From assembly GCA_037127315.1 (NCBI GenBank), contig JBBBDQ010000421.1, forward strand, positions 3,016,001 through 3,080,000: a stretch of DNA of 64,000 bases, in the 5' to 3' direction. The first letter of the stretch is position 1, and each line of letters starts with the position of its first letter. This document shows positions 10,985-21,374 of the stretch, in pieces. This DNA comes from Ascarosepion bandense (lineage: Eukaryota > Mollusca > Cephalopoda > Sepiida > Sepiidae). The notes under the pieces were generated by a model. It was not told the origin of the DNA and did no database searches. It was given only the letters and a program-made list of their open reading frames with translations. The translations under genes were made by a program, and so were the position numbers.

Positions 10985-11545
10985 TAGTTATGAAGTACAA
11001 ATGCTCGTTTTGCTGTGTAATATCGATAAAGAAGGAAATTAAATCACAAGGTTTTTCAAATTAGGGAAACTTAGGAACAAACTATTCTGTGAATTATTAT
11101 TATTGATTGAGAGAGCGGCCCACCTGCTGCGCAAAGTGTAAATTGAGTGACAGAGCCAGCAAAGTGACACCAGCAAAGTGACGCTAGTTTATAAATATAC
11201 GAAATCAATGGACCTATCAAGGCACGCAATCTATTAAGTGTATACCAAGCACTTGAATAGCAGTCAAATGGGCGCGATATGGTTTGGGGTTTTAATCAAG
11301 GCAGCTCATGATTTTGCAGGTAGACCTTCAGATCGGGTAAGTCAGTCCCTTCCGGTGGTCTCTGATTGAGGGTGTTTCCAAATATCTAGAAGTGACTTCA
11401 AAATTATTTTGGCCGCCTCACCATTCAATCTCCTGGCGTCTGGTCATAACGATTTCCATCTATTTTCGCCTATTAAGAGAAGTGTACAACACATCAGCCA
11501 CTTAAGCAGATGCTGAGGAGTTAGGCGAAAGACAAGCAAATCTGC
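10985..11545. other. nothing recognised
   Basis: Moderately higher GC than elsewhere but no LINE, SINE or TIR motif. A small direct repeat (AGCCAGCAAAGTGACACC-like) lies near 11155-11185. Confidence 0.4.
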
Positions 11546-11705
11546 AGTCAGTTAGTCAGTTAAATGCAATTCGTGATATACATGCTTGGGCGATCATGTC
11601 TCTTTCGATCCATGATTTTCTCGCGGTAGTTTGACATTTCTTTCTGTGGTAGACTGGTTGCCAACACAAGATACAGAACCCAAGTAAGTGAATGCAAGGA
11701 ATCTG
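11546..11705 (-). mobile_element. SINE family A fragment
   Basis: The 3' half of SINE A, minus strand: CAGTTAAATGCAATTCGTGA, then CTTGGGCGATCATGTCTC, then GGTAGACTGGTTGCCAAC. The tRNA head is missing. Confidence 0.65.
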
Positions 11706-12266
11706 GTTTTACTGAAGTGACACGTCTGATTACAATAGACACCTTTTTGTTTCTACCCATAAAACTGTAAACGTGTTCTAAATTATGCTATACTATCGTT
11801 TGCTGATAGAATGAAGCAGGTTATAGCATGTCGAGAGTTTGGTTCTAACGAGTACTGGCAGTTTAGCAAGAGTGTTCTGAACAACAGCAAACTCTCAATC
11901 CCTCCTCTATTCAATCATGTTGAGGTTCTCACATCCATAGTGGAGAAAGTTGAGTTATCCTCTGTAGTTCCTGTTTTAAAAACTCTGCGCAGCCCTCTGA
12001 CTGTTCGAGGCTATTATTAATGCTGAAGTAGTTCACCATCTCACATCTCACAACGTACTCGCTGACAAACAACGTGGCTTCGGCTTTGCCAGGTCTACTA
12101 CTGATGTGCCTGTCGTAAGCTTTTTCTAATCTTTATCAGTTATCTGTTGTAATCTGTTCCCAAGTAGGCACCTATGCAGGTGACACCATCATTTAATCCT
12201 GTCTTAATAACAAGCCTGCCAATGCTGACAAACTAAACCTCGCAGTTGCTATTGAAAAGGGCCTCC

Positions 12267-12306
12267 AGTCATTTCTAACCCAATTGGAATTGGGTTAGAA
12301 ATGACT
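12267..12306. repeat. perfect snap-back palindrome, 19-bp arms, 2-nt loop
   Basis: Left arm 12267-12285 (AGTCATTTCTAACCCAATT) is exactly inverted at 12288-12306 around GG. It interrupts the LINE coding frame after LQS, and related LINE copies have no such palindrome at this site. Confidence 0.95.
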
Positions 12307-12391
12307 CGTAATCTTTATTTCTCCCAAGACAAAACTGCTCTCCTTTAATTACCATACAGAAACTTTCCTACATTCCATCAATTTTAGATGA

Positions 12392-12884
12392 TTGTTGGTT
12401 GGTTGTTTTGTTTTAATGGCATATCAACCACGGTGGTTCATTTATTGCCAACTAATTTTTTATTTATTTATTGCTGGTAATACCTTTTTCTTTCAACAAT
12501 TTATTATTGTTTTATATAAATTTTGTGTCTAGTCATACATTTTTCTTTTCGAGAATCAAGATTAATTTGGATTTTTTTAAAGGGCGGGGTCCCCAAGTCC
12601 TACCCTTGTTATTTAACCCATAACTGGAGAGAAAGGACGGATTAATACCGTTCCCAAGGGTACCAGTGCTTAAGTGAATGCAGTGTATTCAACTGGAATT
12701 CGAACTCGGCTCACCGATTTCTCTTTCCGAGCCGATATCTACTGCACCACAACGCACATCCGTCACTATACGCTTACAGTAGTTGGTATTCCGAAGCGGT
12801 AACCCATCTAAGTACTGACCAGGTTCAACTTCGGTAATCGAGCGAGACCCGTGTATTCAAACTGATATGGCCGTAAGCCCAATA
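12392..12884 (-). mobile_element. full-length chimeric SINE: 5S rRNA head + tRNA SINE + distinct tail
   Basis: Flanked by a 7-bp direct repeat TAGATGA (12385-12391 and 12885-12891), as expected of target-primed insertion. On the minus strand it starts with a 5S rRNA-like head (GCTTACGGCCATATCAG, ACCGAAGTT, CAGTACTTAGATGGGTTACC). It continues into the SINE A tRNA-like head (GGTGCAGTAGATATCGGC, B box GAGTTCGAATTCC) and front body, then switches at about 12600 to a tail with GGACTTGGGGACCCCGC-like sequence. About 493 bp. The same architecture is at 34619-35127, with a remnant at 46335-46500. Confidence 0.9.
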
Positions 12885-13609
12885 TAGATGACGCTAGTCT
12901 TCTAGGACGCAATACACTGCACCTTCTTGGCATCACACTCTCGGTCGGCCTCAAATCGAACAACCACATCGAATCTAGGGCTTCATCTACCGCTAGGAAG
13001 GTTGTGTCATTTTGTCGGGTCAGAAAGTTTTTCTTGTCAAAATCCATTAAATCTACCATTCGTATGTGCATTGGTTATGTGCTTCTGCTAGTTAAGGTTC
13101 TTGATAAATTCCAATGGAGGATCTGCAACATAGGTGACTAGGCAGCTCACCTCCACTCACTTTCTCAGAAACGTGATGCGGCTTCCATCTGTCTTTTCTA
13201 CTAATATTTTCAAAGTTTCTGCACTGACGACCTTCTTTCTCTGGTGCCCCGACCCTGGCATCAAGGTCCCACCCCTTTTATCATCAAAAAATTAAAATGT
13301 AACCGCCACTTCTACTCCAAATATTTTTTCTCGAACTTCCCGCTTTGAAATTCCCTTCAATATACTTGCTTCCCTGATAGTTAAAATCTCCAAAAGTTTA
13401 AAGGCAACGTCAGTTGCCATCTTATACCTCACTTAATCTCATGCATCGCCCTAAAATCTCATCCTTTCTTCGGCATTCCCTGTACCTTGTTTTTTTTTAT
13501 CTCTCTGTAAATTCCTGCGCACCAGTAGCAGCCCTGCCTTGCTTGGGGTGAAATCATTATTAAAAAAAAACTTAGTAAATACTATGATTTAAGGAAATAA
13601 AAACAAAAA

Positions 13610-13642
13610 CATAATGTTTAACAATACTTGTTAAACATTATG
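13610..13642. repeat. perfect snap-back palindrome, 15-bp arms, 3-nt loop
   Basis: CATAATGTTTAACAA at 13610-13624 is exactly inverted at 13628-13642 around TAC. It lies just past the A-rich 3' end of the LINE. Confidence 0.95.
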
Positions 13643-13734
13643 AAACATTGTTTTCTCTTTTTTAACGTTAAAAAAATCATACTTTTCTGTAAGTGTTGAA
13701 AAGTACTGGTAGAGCTAAGACAATCATTTTGTTT

Positions 13735-14700
13735 ATTATAATAATTGTTGTTGTTGTTGTTGTTATTATTATTAATACTATTATTATTATTGTTGTTGTC
13801 TTTTGCGCAGTTTTTCTTTACACCAGGATATCTTTCATTATAGAATGATCGTCATTCAATCGTATAGCCTCAGACAAAGAGCACATTTCGCAGAATATTT
13901 TCAGTAACAAGCCACGTAGACTTCTGAAATGATGTGATACTAGGAACATTCTCAAGGTAAGCCAAGGTTCGGTGATATAGATTCCAATGCCCTAGTGATA
14001 ACTGGTTTGGTCTAAACGTTTCATATTTTGGTAACTTCAAACTATAAATCGGTGCATTTCTTGAGCTTGACATCTTTTTTTTAATTTGATGCGATTGACA
14101 CCAGAAATCCCTATGTTAATGGGGAGGCCTTTTCTTGTTTCTTTATCAACGACGGGTATGTCTGGTTTGCTAATCTCAAGGATGAGCTTTATTTGAATGT
14201 TGAAAATACAAAATTTTGATTTTTCTGGCTTGTGGCTATGTCATTTCTCCTTGCCTGTAACTCTATATTTCTTACGTAGGCACTAGTGCAGATGTCAGGC
14301 TATTTTATCATGCCGGCGCTTGTCTTCTTTCTGCACAATCATTTCTCGAGCACTCATAGCTTAGGTGGCATTCTACAGAATACATTGTGTCTAAATCAAA
14401 CTGATATCATGGGATTTTTCAGAGAGATTATTTTGTTCTTGGACTACTCATGAAGAAACTTTGTTTTTATTCTTCATTTCAAGTCGCCTTCAGTCAAAAA
14501 AATCTATGAATCGTATGTTTGAATTGCCTTGGTTTTTATTCTCAAATTATGTATAAAGTGACGTTGCCATCCTCCTCTTGTATTCCTCTTTGCCGTCTAT
14601 AGACTCTTTTACAAAATTTTCGGGTATTCTATCACCTGCTTACGGATCATCTTTTCAATGTTTACCAGGTACACGTTCAAAAACCTCCTTTCAGTGGCTG
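13735..14700 (-). pseudogene. R4/Dong-like LINE 3' part with restriction-like endonuclease remnant
   Basis: On the minus strand, frames show KPDIPVVDKETRKGLPINIG (the RPD...D core of the restriction-like endonuclease in R2/R4-type LINEs). A DVKLKKCTDL block follows in place of the usual EKLSKYKDLEIE, and then LVTENILRNVLF in place of LLGTARILRKAL. The 3' end runs into (AAC)n(AAT)n at 13740-13800, the trinucleotide tail known for this group. Frameshifts and stops break it. The region to 14700 carries fainter upstream coding sense, so the 5' limit is a guess. Confidence 0.65.
13744..13797. repeat. (GTT)n(ATT)n trinucleotide run
   Basis: Runs of TTG and ATT; read on the minus strand they form the 3' tail of the R4/Dong-like LINE. 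Confidence 0.85.
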
Positions 14701-14739
14701 CACACTACAGAACCAAGAACACAGCAATTAAGCGATATT

Positions 14740-15059
14740 AGTTGTGCGTTGTGATGCGGTGGATATCGGCTCGGAATAAAAACTGGGAGAGCCGAGTTCG
14801 AATTCTACTTGAATTCGTTGCGTTCATTTACGCTAAAATACACTTAAGAAATGTATTTGTCCATTCAGCACTCATGTATTTGTCCATTCAGCACAGATTG
14901 AATAGTAGGACAGATTGAGTTATATACCCTTGGTTGGCAACCAGTCTACCGTAGGAAGAAATGGAAATCTGCTGCAGGAAAACCTTCTGCCTATTCACTC
15001 ATGGATCGAAAGAGATATGATTGCCCAAGCGTGTATCACGTATGGCGTTTAACTGACTA
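14740..15059 (+). mobile_element. SINE family A, full length
   Basis: Starts GTGCGTTGTGATGCGGTGGA, with B box GAGTTCGAATTCT, and ends CGTTTAACTGACTAAC. A small internal duplication (CACTCATGTATTTGTCCATT-like) lies at 14855-14895. Confidence 0.85.
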
Positions 15060-15212
15060 ACTACATAACATACAACAGAAAGTATGACAAAGAAATTGGG
15101 AGATGTATAAAAATAAGGAATATTAATTTCATAAATAAAATTCGTAATGTCCCTTACATGACAAATGTAATATTCCTTTACTATAAAAACTACAAATTCA
15201 CAACTGATACAT

Positions 15213-15375
15213 TCTTCTTCTTCTATGTGCCTTGTCCCTTCAGGACTTAGGCGATCATGACCTTCTACGTTTCCCTATCCCTGGTGCCTCTGAGCACGCC
15301 TTCTCCTGTTACACCATGCAATCCTCGTTCCGTCATCCACCTGATTAGGTCCTTCAAATATGTTATCCGTTGACA
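15213..15375 (-). pseudogene. RTE-like LINE 3' end
   Basis: Minus-strand frame gives YLKDLIRWMTERGLHGVTGE, then VLRGTRDRE and WKVMIA, then TGAAGGGACAAGGCACATAG and an AAG-rich tail. These are the last conserved residues of this LINE protein and its 3' end; no in-frame stop interrupts this piece. Confidence 0.7.
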
Positions 15376-15379
15376 TTAG

Positions 15380-16099
15380 TTTAAATATATTCACGCAAAA
15401 AAAAAAAAGAAAAAAAAAAAAGAAAGACACACACACAGCGCACGCGCTGACATGGAACTACGTTCCTCGCGCGGTTTTTTCTTTCTTTTCTTTTTTTGTG
15501 TCGCTTTCTCCTATCCAAATATAGAACAGTCGAAACATCGCTATACTTACACATGAACGCGGACATAGACCGATGTTGTGTATAAACGCCCGTATATGTA
15601 GATGTCAGCGACTGCGCATGTTCAAAAGGTTGTAAAGGTTCTCACATAACAGAAAAAAAAAAGCAGCAACTGACCCAAATTAAGTTTCCCATTTTCCAAC
15701 ATTCCACCAAGTAATTATACAAAGAAAAACACGACATTTAATTGCGTTTATTTATCTCTCTTTTTTTTCTTTCTCCGTGTTAGAAAACAAATATACAAAA
15801 CTTTTTAGCCCAATAACACTTCCGCCTCAGAAGCATAGACTGAGAAAATCATGAACGCCTAGAGCGTAACAAATAAGAAGTCAAACACAAGGGTCTGTAT
15901 GCAAACATTAATGTACATTCCATTTATAAATCTTACACGTTAATCTATGCGATGAGTTATACACACATAGCCAAACACACGCATTTACAAAATAGAATAT
16001 GACTTATATTTCGGTTTTGCAACTGTTTTAAAGAAAAATTTCTATTTTCACATTTAGCCGTGCTTCAAAATAAATAAATAACACACATTATGTGTAGGT
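15380..16099. other. nothing recognised; low-complexity A- and C/A-rich stretches
   Basis: A run of A and GA at 15400-15425 and scattered T-rich tracts. No repeat family identified. Confidence 0.5.
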
Positions 16100-16110
16100 A
16101 CTTAGAAAAC

Positions 16111-16372
16111 GGATGTGTATCTTGGCGTAGTGGATATCGACTCGGAACGACAAATTGAGGAGCCGAGTTCAAATTCTAGTTGAATTCCTAGCATTCACTT
16201 ACTTTGGGAAAGGTATTAATCCGCCTCTTCCCTCCAGTTATAGGTTAAATAGTAGAACGGTCTACCGCAGAAAGCAATGGCAACCTACGGGATAATCTTC
16301 TGCCCAGTCAGTTATGTCTCTTTCGAGACATGATCGCCCAAGCGTGTTTCACGTATGGCACTTAACTGACTG
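16111..16372 (+). mobile_element. SINE family A with target-site duplication
   Basis: Flanked by ACTTAGAAAAC (16100-16110) and ACTTAGGAAAC (16373-16383), an 11-bp duplication with one mismatch. A box TGGCGTAGTGGATATCG, B box GAGTTCAAATTCT, terminal TTAACTGACTG. This defines the full length of family A as about 262 bp here, although other copies are longer in the middle. Confidence 0.9.
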
Positions 16373-16504
16373 ACTTAGGAAACAAATACGTCAAACGTTA
16401 ATAAATATTAATTCTAATTCTGACCGTAGAAGGAAAACGAAGTCCTAACTACGGCGCTATCTTCGTATATCAAGCATATGTAACTGACGTACATCGGTTA
16501 TGCC

Positions 16505-16700
16505 GAAGGATATGCGGTAATGATTAGTGGCTTGCAACGAGAAATTGATGAACCGAGTTTGAATTCTTGTTGCATTCATTTTCGCAAAATTACCCTTGGG
16601 AATTATATGAACCAATCTTTTTCCCCTCTTCTATGTGTTAACCAGCAAGATACAGTGGATTCCCTGGACATAATTGCCAGTCAGGTTAGTAGAAAGACAA
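16505..16700 (+). mobile_element. SINE family A, diverged and 3' truncated
   Basis: B box GAGTTTGAATTCTTG and body TACCCTTGGGAATTATATGA. Stops before the ATGTCTC hairpin. The open frame over it is not a gene. Confidence 0.6.
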
Positions 16701-16904
16701 CTCTTAATATAAAAGTCGTATGTAGCTCTGGCAGAAATTATTGAGTTCACAATTATTACAATGTTATGCAGTCTCGACTGCAGTCAATGAGCTAGTAAGA
16801 TAGGTAGGTGTTACGACCTTACTCATGTCTTATATATAGCTGCATAATTACATACTCATAATAGTAAGTAAATATAATTTCCTTTATTTTAGGCTTTTAC
16901 TCCT

Positions 16905-17205
16905 TGAGTGTACGTTGTAATGGAGTGGATATTCTCTCGGAACGAAAAATCAGAGAACTGAGTTCAAATTCTAGTTGAATTTGTTGCATTGCCTTACGCG
17001 CAAATACTCTTGGGAAAGTTTTTTTCCCTCAAGCTATGGGTCGAATAACATGACAAATGTGGTTTTATAGCTTTGGTTGGCAACCAGTCTACCGTAGAAA
17101 ATAATGGCAACTTACAGTGGGAAAATCATCTGCCCAGTAAGTTATCTTTCGAGACAAGATCGTCCAAGCGTGTATCACGTATGGCACTTAAGTGACTGAC
17201 TGATT
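16905..17205 (+). mobile_element. SINE family A, full length, diverged
   Basis: GTACGTTGTAATGGAGTGGA, B box GAGTTCAAATTCT, body CAGTCTACCGTAGAAAATAA, end GGCACTTAAGTGACTGACTG. Confidence 0.8.
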
Positions 17206-17209
17206 GCGT

Positions 17210-19270
17210 GAAACAATAAAATCGTTGTTTGGAAGCATTAACAATTAATTTATTTCCTGTTTTAAATTTTGTATTGCCTTTGATACCACAGTAATATATA
17301 AGTTGCATGAGCTCATAAAACTATGTTTACAAAGGGTTTTTAGGGATGATTTCTGTCAGCTAGAAATTTCTGTGGGTCCAAAGCAACCGGCTTAAAGAAG
17401 TCCGGTTGTACAATTAAAATAGTTATTACAAAAATGCTGACCACATAATCTATCACGACTCAAACGTTACTTTATATTCGTCATTTTCTGAACGAACAAA
17501 AGTAACAAAACACTTCTTTCTGTAGAAAATCGATTGATGATTAAAAGTTAAAAAGAAACATTTTATATCTGAAATTATTTGCAGCTTATCATTCGTATCT
17601 TGTGCATTGCAAATCCTACAAGCGAAGGTTTTTTTCTGCAGTCATAAATTATAGGAAACCTCTGCAACAAAATTGAATTTCTATAGGCGTAATGAACAAC
17701 CGTGAAAAAGAAGTGATTCTTGTTTATAGACATAAAATATATAATGCCTAACTGTTAGGGAAATTTGCAAATTGAAAATTACTTACCCTTACAATTAGTA
17801 TCTACTATTTCTCCCGAGGTATGTTGTATTTTTTTTTTTTTTTTTTTGCACAGTAGCTAACAAATTATATTGCACACAAAAGGTAGATATAAAAGTACTT
17901 AATAACCTAACTTCAAAGAGCGATTAAAAATGTTGGAGATTTGCCGCATCAAACGGCGGCAACCTACCACCAATAAAATTTATTTTAAGTTCGGTGCGCA
18001 CGGTTTATAATCCCTTTCAACCGGAAAGTTATTTGAACCACTGATAGATTTTATCAAGGCAAATGATAACACGTCGGCTAAGAAGAATTTCCTTTGTCTT
18101 TGTTCATATTGTCTTTTACAGATATATATTTTAGTTACATTTGAATTTTTACGCACACACATACACACACGTGTGTGTGGAATGGGGAATGATATGTAAA
18201 TGATTAGATATGATCAATTTTAGGGCAGTATGGCGGGTTATCCATCCTTTTTCCGTTTATAGTGGAGAGTCCGTTCTAGTGAAGGGTAGTTGTATATTGT
18301 TTCAGATTAACGGAATTTGGCCTCGTTGTAGATAGCCCACTATAAGTCATAAAATGATTATAAATCAAGAAAAGGAAATTGAATTGAAAAATAACATTCT
18401 ATATATACACATATCCATTAAGGTTTTTACAATTAAAGTAATACTTGAAGTATAGGTCATACGGATGTTAAAATGTTCATGGCAATAAAATGCCGAAAAG
18501 AGAATTAATGCTTACGTATGTGGGAGCGTTGAGAGTAAGGAATGTCTTTGGTGTATTCGCTCCTTAGGTCAGTAAATGGTTTTGAGACAGGGAAGAAAGA
18601 AAAGGGAGATGAAGGCGACGAGCATAGTAAGCCACTTGACTTGGTCAAGGGAGATACTAATTACTCTCACCTGTCTCTAGTCGGTCTGTGTGTTTGCCGA
18701 TGCTTTCTGTATCGGCTTTTTATATCTCCTTTTTGGATCGCACGAGGTCATTTGGGGATTAACACTTGTATTTGATTCTGAGCTTCCCATTGGCCGATAA
18801 ATAAAATTCGTGTAGGCTCGCGAACTAGAAATTTAATATTTAATTAATTTTTAGTTTTCAACCGGAACATCTGCACGAATCCGGCTGCGCACCGACGACT
18901 TTTGGTCATTTGCTTTTTGGTTATGAAAGTGCAAACACCCGGTCCATCGCTTTTTCTCAGCAGAAACAATGACAAAGTGGAAAGTTTTCTTATGAGCTGT
19001 TTCACCCTTTAGGATTTCACCGGACTGAAGTGTTGTGTATGTTGACACTATTATACATGCACTCAAAGAAAAGCAGGACGCTAAGAATTTTAATGATAAT
19101 TTATTTTTTGTTGTATATTTGTGTATATAATCGACCTGATTTTATTTAATTTCTTTTTTCGTCACTTATTTTTAAATATCCTACAATGTGATAATAGAAG
19201 ATCTGACAAGAAAGAAGAAATGTAAAAAACTTGATGTAAATTTACTGCAGATAATTTAGTGCTTAAATCA
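17210..19270. other. mostly unrecognised DNA
   Basis: No LINE or SINE motif seen. A 15-bp T-run is near 17830 and a short (CA)n(GT)n near 18150-18178. Two frames of 71-77 codons (18542-18775 plus, 18851-19066 minus) have slightly higher GC, but no motif and no splice context that I could defend. Confidence 0.4.
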
Positions 19271-19277
19271 ATTGCTA

Positions 19278-19395
19278 CACGGTGCGATGGATAAATTGTC
19301 ATCTAAATTATGCAAAAATGAAAATAACACTGACAACTCATTTTAACAGATATATTGAACAAAACAACACAAAAACTATCTTGAAATACTAAAGA
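19278..19395 (+). repeat. dispersed repeat D, copy 1
   Basis: Shares GGTGCGATGGATAAATTGTC, then TCTAAATTAYG and AAATATGAAAATAA-like blocks, then AACAGATAT, with 41745-41865. Class not determined; no TIR or tRNA box found. Confidence 0.55.
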
Positions 19396-19546
19396 GTAAA
19401 ATTATCCAATGAAATCACCATTTCCTGTAGATGATCTAGTGATTAAACAGCATTCTAGACAGTTAATTGGTTTCACTTTTAATTAGAGTGGTATTTTTTA
19501 AATTAAAATAATGGATAGACAATAATGATTTGGGCCATAATTTTGA

Positions 19547-19628
19547 TTATATATATATATATGTGTGTGGGGGGGGGTGTCTGTGTTTGTGTGTGTGAGT
19601 GCGTGCTCGTGCGCGCGTGTGTGTATAT
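19547..19628. repeat. (TA)n(TG)n G-run microsatellite
   Basis: TA run, then GTGTGTG, a run of nine G, and imperfect TG repeats. Confidence 0.9.
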
Positions 19629-19794
19629 AAGTGGATATTAAAGTTAACATTGAGCGGCAACTGTCTGTTTCTTGCTTAAACGCCATGGGTGTTGATTTTA
19701 ATTATTTCCACGTATATATTTGCAAAAGCTCTCTCCCTGATTTTAAGTACTTTAACCAATAATTTTATAAAATCCTAAAACTATATATTTTATC

Positions 19795-19796
<2 letters not shown>

Positions 19797-19849
<53 letters not shown>

Positions 19850-19933
19850 CAAGTTGTGTTAAACGATAGAGACAACAATATATAGATATATATATATATA
19901 TATATATTAAACAAGTTGTGTTAAACGATAGAG

Positions 19934-19975
<42 letters not shown>

Positions 19976-20030
19976 CAAGTTGTGTTAAACGATAAAGACA
20001 ACATAGTCCTATATATTTAAAAATTAAAAA
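19797..20030 (+). repeat. three 62-64 bp tandem units with TA spacers
   Basis: TTAAACAAGTTGTGTTAAAC then GATAGAGACAACAATATA, followed by a TA run, begins at 19845, 19907 and 19971. The last unit continues as ACATAGTCCTATATATTTAA and has an inverted partner at 20290-20385. Confidence 0.9.
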
Positions 20031-20385
20031 TTTTAACAACCAAGTATTCCATATAATTCACGCATCTACGTGAGCACATATCTGCATGTGTGCATGTTGT
20101 TTACATTATTACTGATTTTGAATTTAAAAATTTTTCATAATGTTTATTCATTTTCTTTTAAAATGTTGTAACACTTTTCCTGCTACAAGGCAATATTTGA
20201 TTTTTAAACTGTAATATAGTCCCTGCTGATGAACGATGACGTTCGTAAGTACTAGAACAAACTTTGGACAATTTTTATACAAATATAATTCGGAAATAAA
20301 AAGCCTAATCAGAAAATATGAAAAAATTCAAAAGAAAATATAAGACTATGTTGTCTTATCGATTAACACAACTTTTTAAAAAGAA
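19971..20385. mobile_element. inverted-repeat element, probably Penelope-type terminal repeats
   Basis: 19971-20045 is the inverted counterpart of 20310-20385: both hold ACAACATAGTC and, read inverted, GTTGTGTTAA. Between the arms is a hammerhead-like core at 20226-20249. No coding sequence. The assignment to Penelope-like elements rests on the hammerhead core plus inverted terminal layout and is tentative. Confidence 0.45.
20226..20249 (+). ncRNA. diverged hammerhead-like core
   Basis: CTGATGA (20226-20232), then a stem ACG/CGT with loop ATGA, then GTAA where GAAA is expected. A distal GTCC/GGAC pairing is possible. The altered GAAA box makes activity unlikely. Confidence 0.35.
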
Positions 20386-20407
20386 AAGATGCTGCCAAAA
20401 TATACGT

Positions 20408-20411
<4 letters not shown>

Positions 20412-20485
<74 letters not shown>
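20412..20485. repeat. (TA)n followed by (TTGA)n
   Basis: A TA run to about 20458, then GATTGATTGATTGATTGATT-type tetranucleotides. Confidence 0.95.
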
Positions 20486-20488
<3 letters not shown>

Positions 20489-20599
20489 TTTAATTACTTA
20501 GTTTTTGTTCATAATAAAATTAGACCAGTGCACATTTGTATTAAAAAATGTTTAATACAATTATATTGTAAAACTTTTGAATATTTTCCATTTGTAAAC

Positions 20600-20660
20600 G
20601 AGTTATTACGCGACCCAGGTTTCTACCATGAGTGGTGTCTTCAGGCGATTTTCAATAACT
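20600..20660 (-). ncRNA. hammerhead-like core, CTGAAGA family
   Basis: Minus strand: CTGAAGA (20638-20644), then stem ACCA, loop CTCA, stem TGGT, then GAAA (20620-20623). The CTGANGA and GAAA boxes fit the hammerhead consensus, but the first stem II pair is C/A and stem I next to the core is poor. Confidence 0.45.
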
Positions 20661-20760
20661 GATTTTACAATTTACCGATTTTTTAGGAACTTTCACCTCA
20701 CCGGTACGCGAACGTTCTTTAAAAAAACGGTAAACGGTAAAATCAGTAATTGAATATCAC

Positions 20761-20806
20761 CTGAAGACACCATGAGTGGTAGAAACGTGGGTCGCGTAAT
20801 AACTCG
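20761..20806 (+). ncRNA. hammerhead-like core, CTGAAGA family
   Basis: CTGAAGA 20761-20767; stem II ACCA/TGGT (20769-20772, 20777-20780); GAAA 20782-20785; stem III CGT/GCG (20786-20788, 20794-20796); cleavage triplet GTA at 20796-20798. Stem I is the weak part: pairing next to the core fails. Confidence 0.5.
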
Positions 20807-21139
20807 TTTAAAATGGAGAATATATATATATATATATATATATTGATCGTTTAATACTTAGTTTTTGATCCTAATAGGGTTAGACCAGTAGACAATGAGT
20901 GGTAGAAACGTGGGTCGCGTAATAACTCGTTTAAAATGGAGAATATATATATATATATATATATATATATTGATCGTTTAATACTTAGTTTTTGATCCTA
21001 ATAGGGTTAGACCAGTAGACAATGAGTGGTAGAAACGTGGGTCGCGTAATAACTCGTTTAAAATGGAGAATATATATATATCTATATATATTGATCGTTT
21101 AATACTTAGTTTTTGATCCTAATAGGGTTAGACCAGTAA
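20772..21139 (+). repeat. three tandem units of about 123-127 bp
   Basis: Units begin at 20772, 20895 and 21022 with ATGAGTGGTAGAAACGTGGG. Each runs through a TA run and TTGATCGTTTAATACTTAG to AGACCAGTA. Each repeats the 3' half of the hammerhead-like motif; only the first retains the CTGAAGA half. Confidence 0.9.
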
Positions 21140-21370
21140 ACATTTGTATTAAAAAGTGTTCTATACAATTAAGTTGTAGAACTTTTGAATATTTTTCATT
21201 TATAAACGAGTTATTTCACTACCTTGGTCTCCACCACGAGTGGTTTCTTCAGGCGATTTTTAATACCTTATTAAAAATTATTAAGTTATTAAAAATCGCC
21301 TGAAGAAACTCGTGGTGGAAACTCAGGTAGCAAAATAACTCGTTTATAAATGAAAAAAAAAAAATATATA
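21140..21370. mobile_element. second inverted pair of the same terminal repeat
   Basis: A minus-strand core at 21234-21252 (CTGAAGA, ACCA/TGGT) and a plus-strand core at 21300-21321 (CTGAAGA...GAAA) face each other around a short spacer. Distal pairing GTTATT/AATAAC is present. Ends in an A/TA run. Confidence 0.5.
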
Positions 21371-21374
21371 TATA

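Larger units (their letters stand above)
11790..13575 (+). pseudogene. Jockey/CR1-like LINE, reverse transcriptase remnant, split by a SINE
   Basis: Blocks of one non-LTR polymerase appear in order on the plus strand: SVLNNSKLSIPPLFN near 11880, SSVVPVLKTL near 11965, EVVHHLTSHNVLADKQRGFG near 12025-12085, and a catalytic motif YAGD at 12173-12184 (YADD expected). Next comes NADKLNLAVAIEKGLQS near 12220. After the inserted SINE (12392-12884) come LHLLGITLSVGLKSNNHIES, then FYQ-FQSFCTDDLLSLVP-like residues. It ends at about 13560 with CTTGCTTGGGGTGAAATCAT and an A-run. The mutated active site, stops and internal deletion make it non-functional. The 12808-13071 minus-strand frame is a shadow. 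Confidence 0.85.
20500..20840. mobile_element. Penelope-type terminal repeat pair in inverted orientation
   Basis: 20540-20680 and 20740-20815 are inverted copies sharing AACGAGTTATTACGCGACCC (or complement), a hammerhead-like core and the GATTTTAC end. No reading frame is preserved. The 20474-20662 frame is a shadow. Confidence 0.5.

Noticed and set aside
12808..13071. 87-codon minus-strand frame
   Set aside because: Antisense shadow spanning the SINE-LINE junction.
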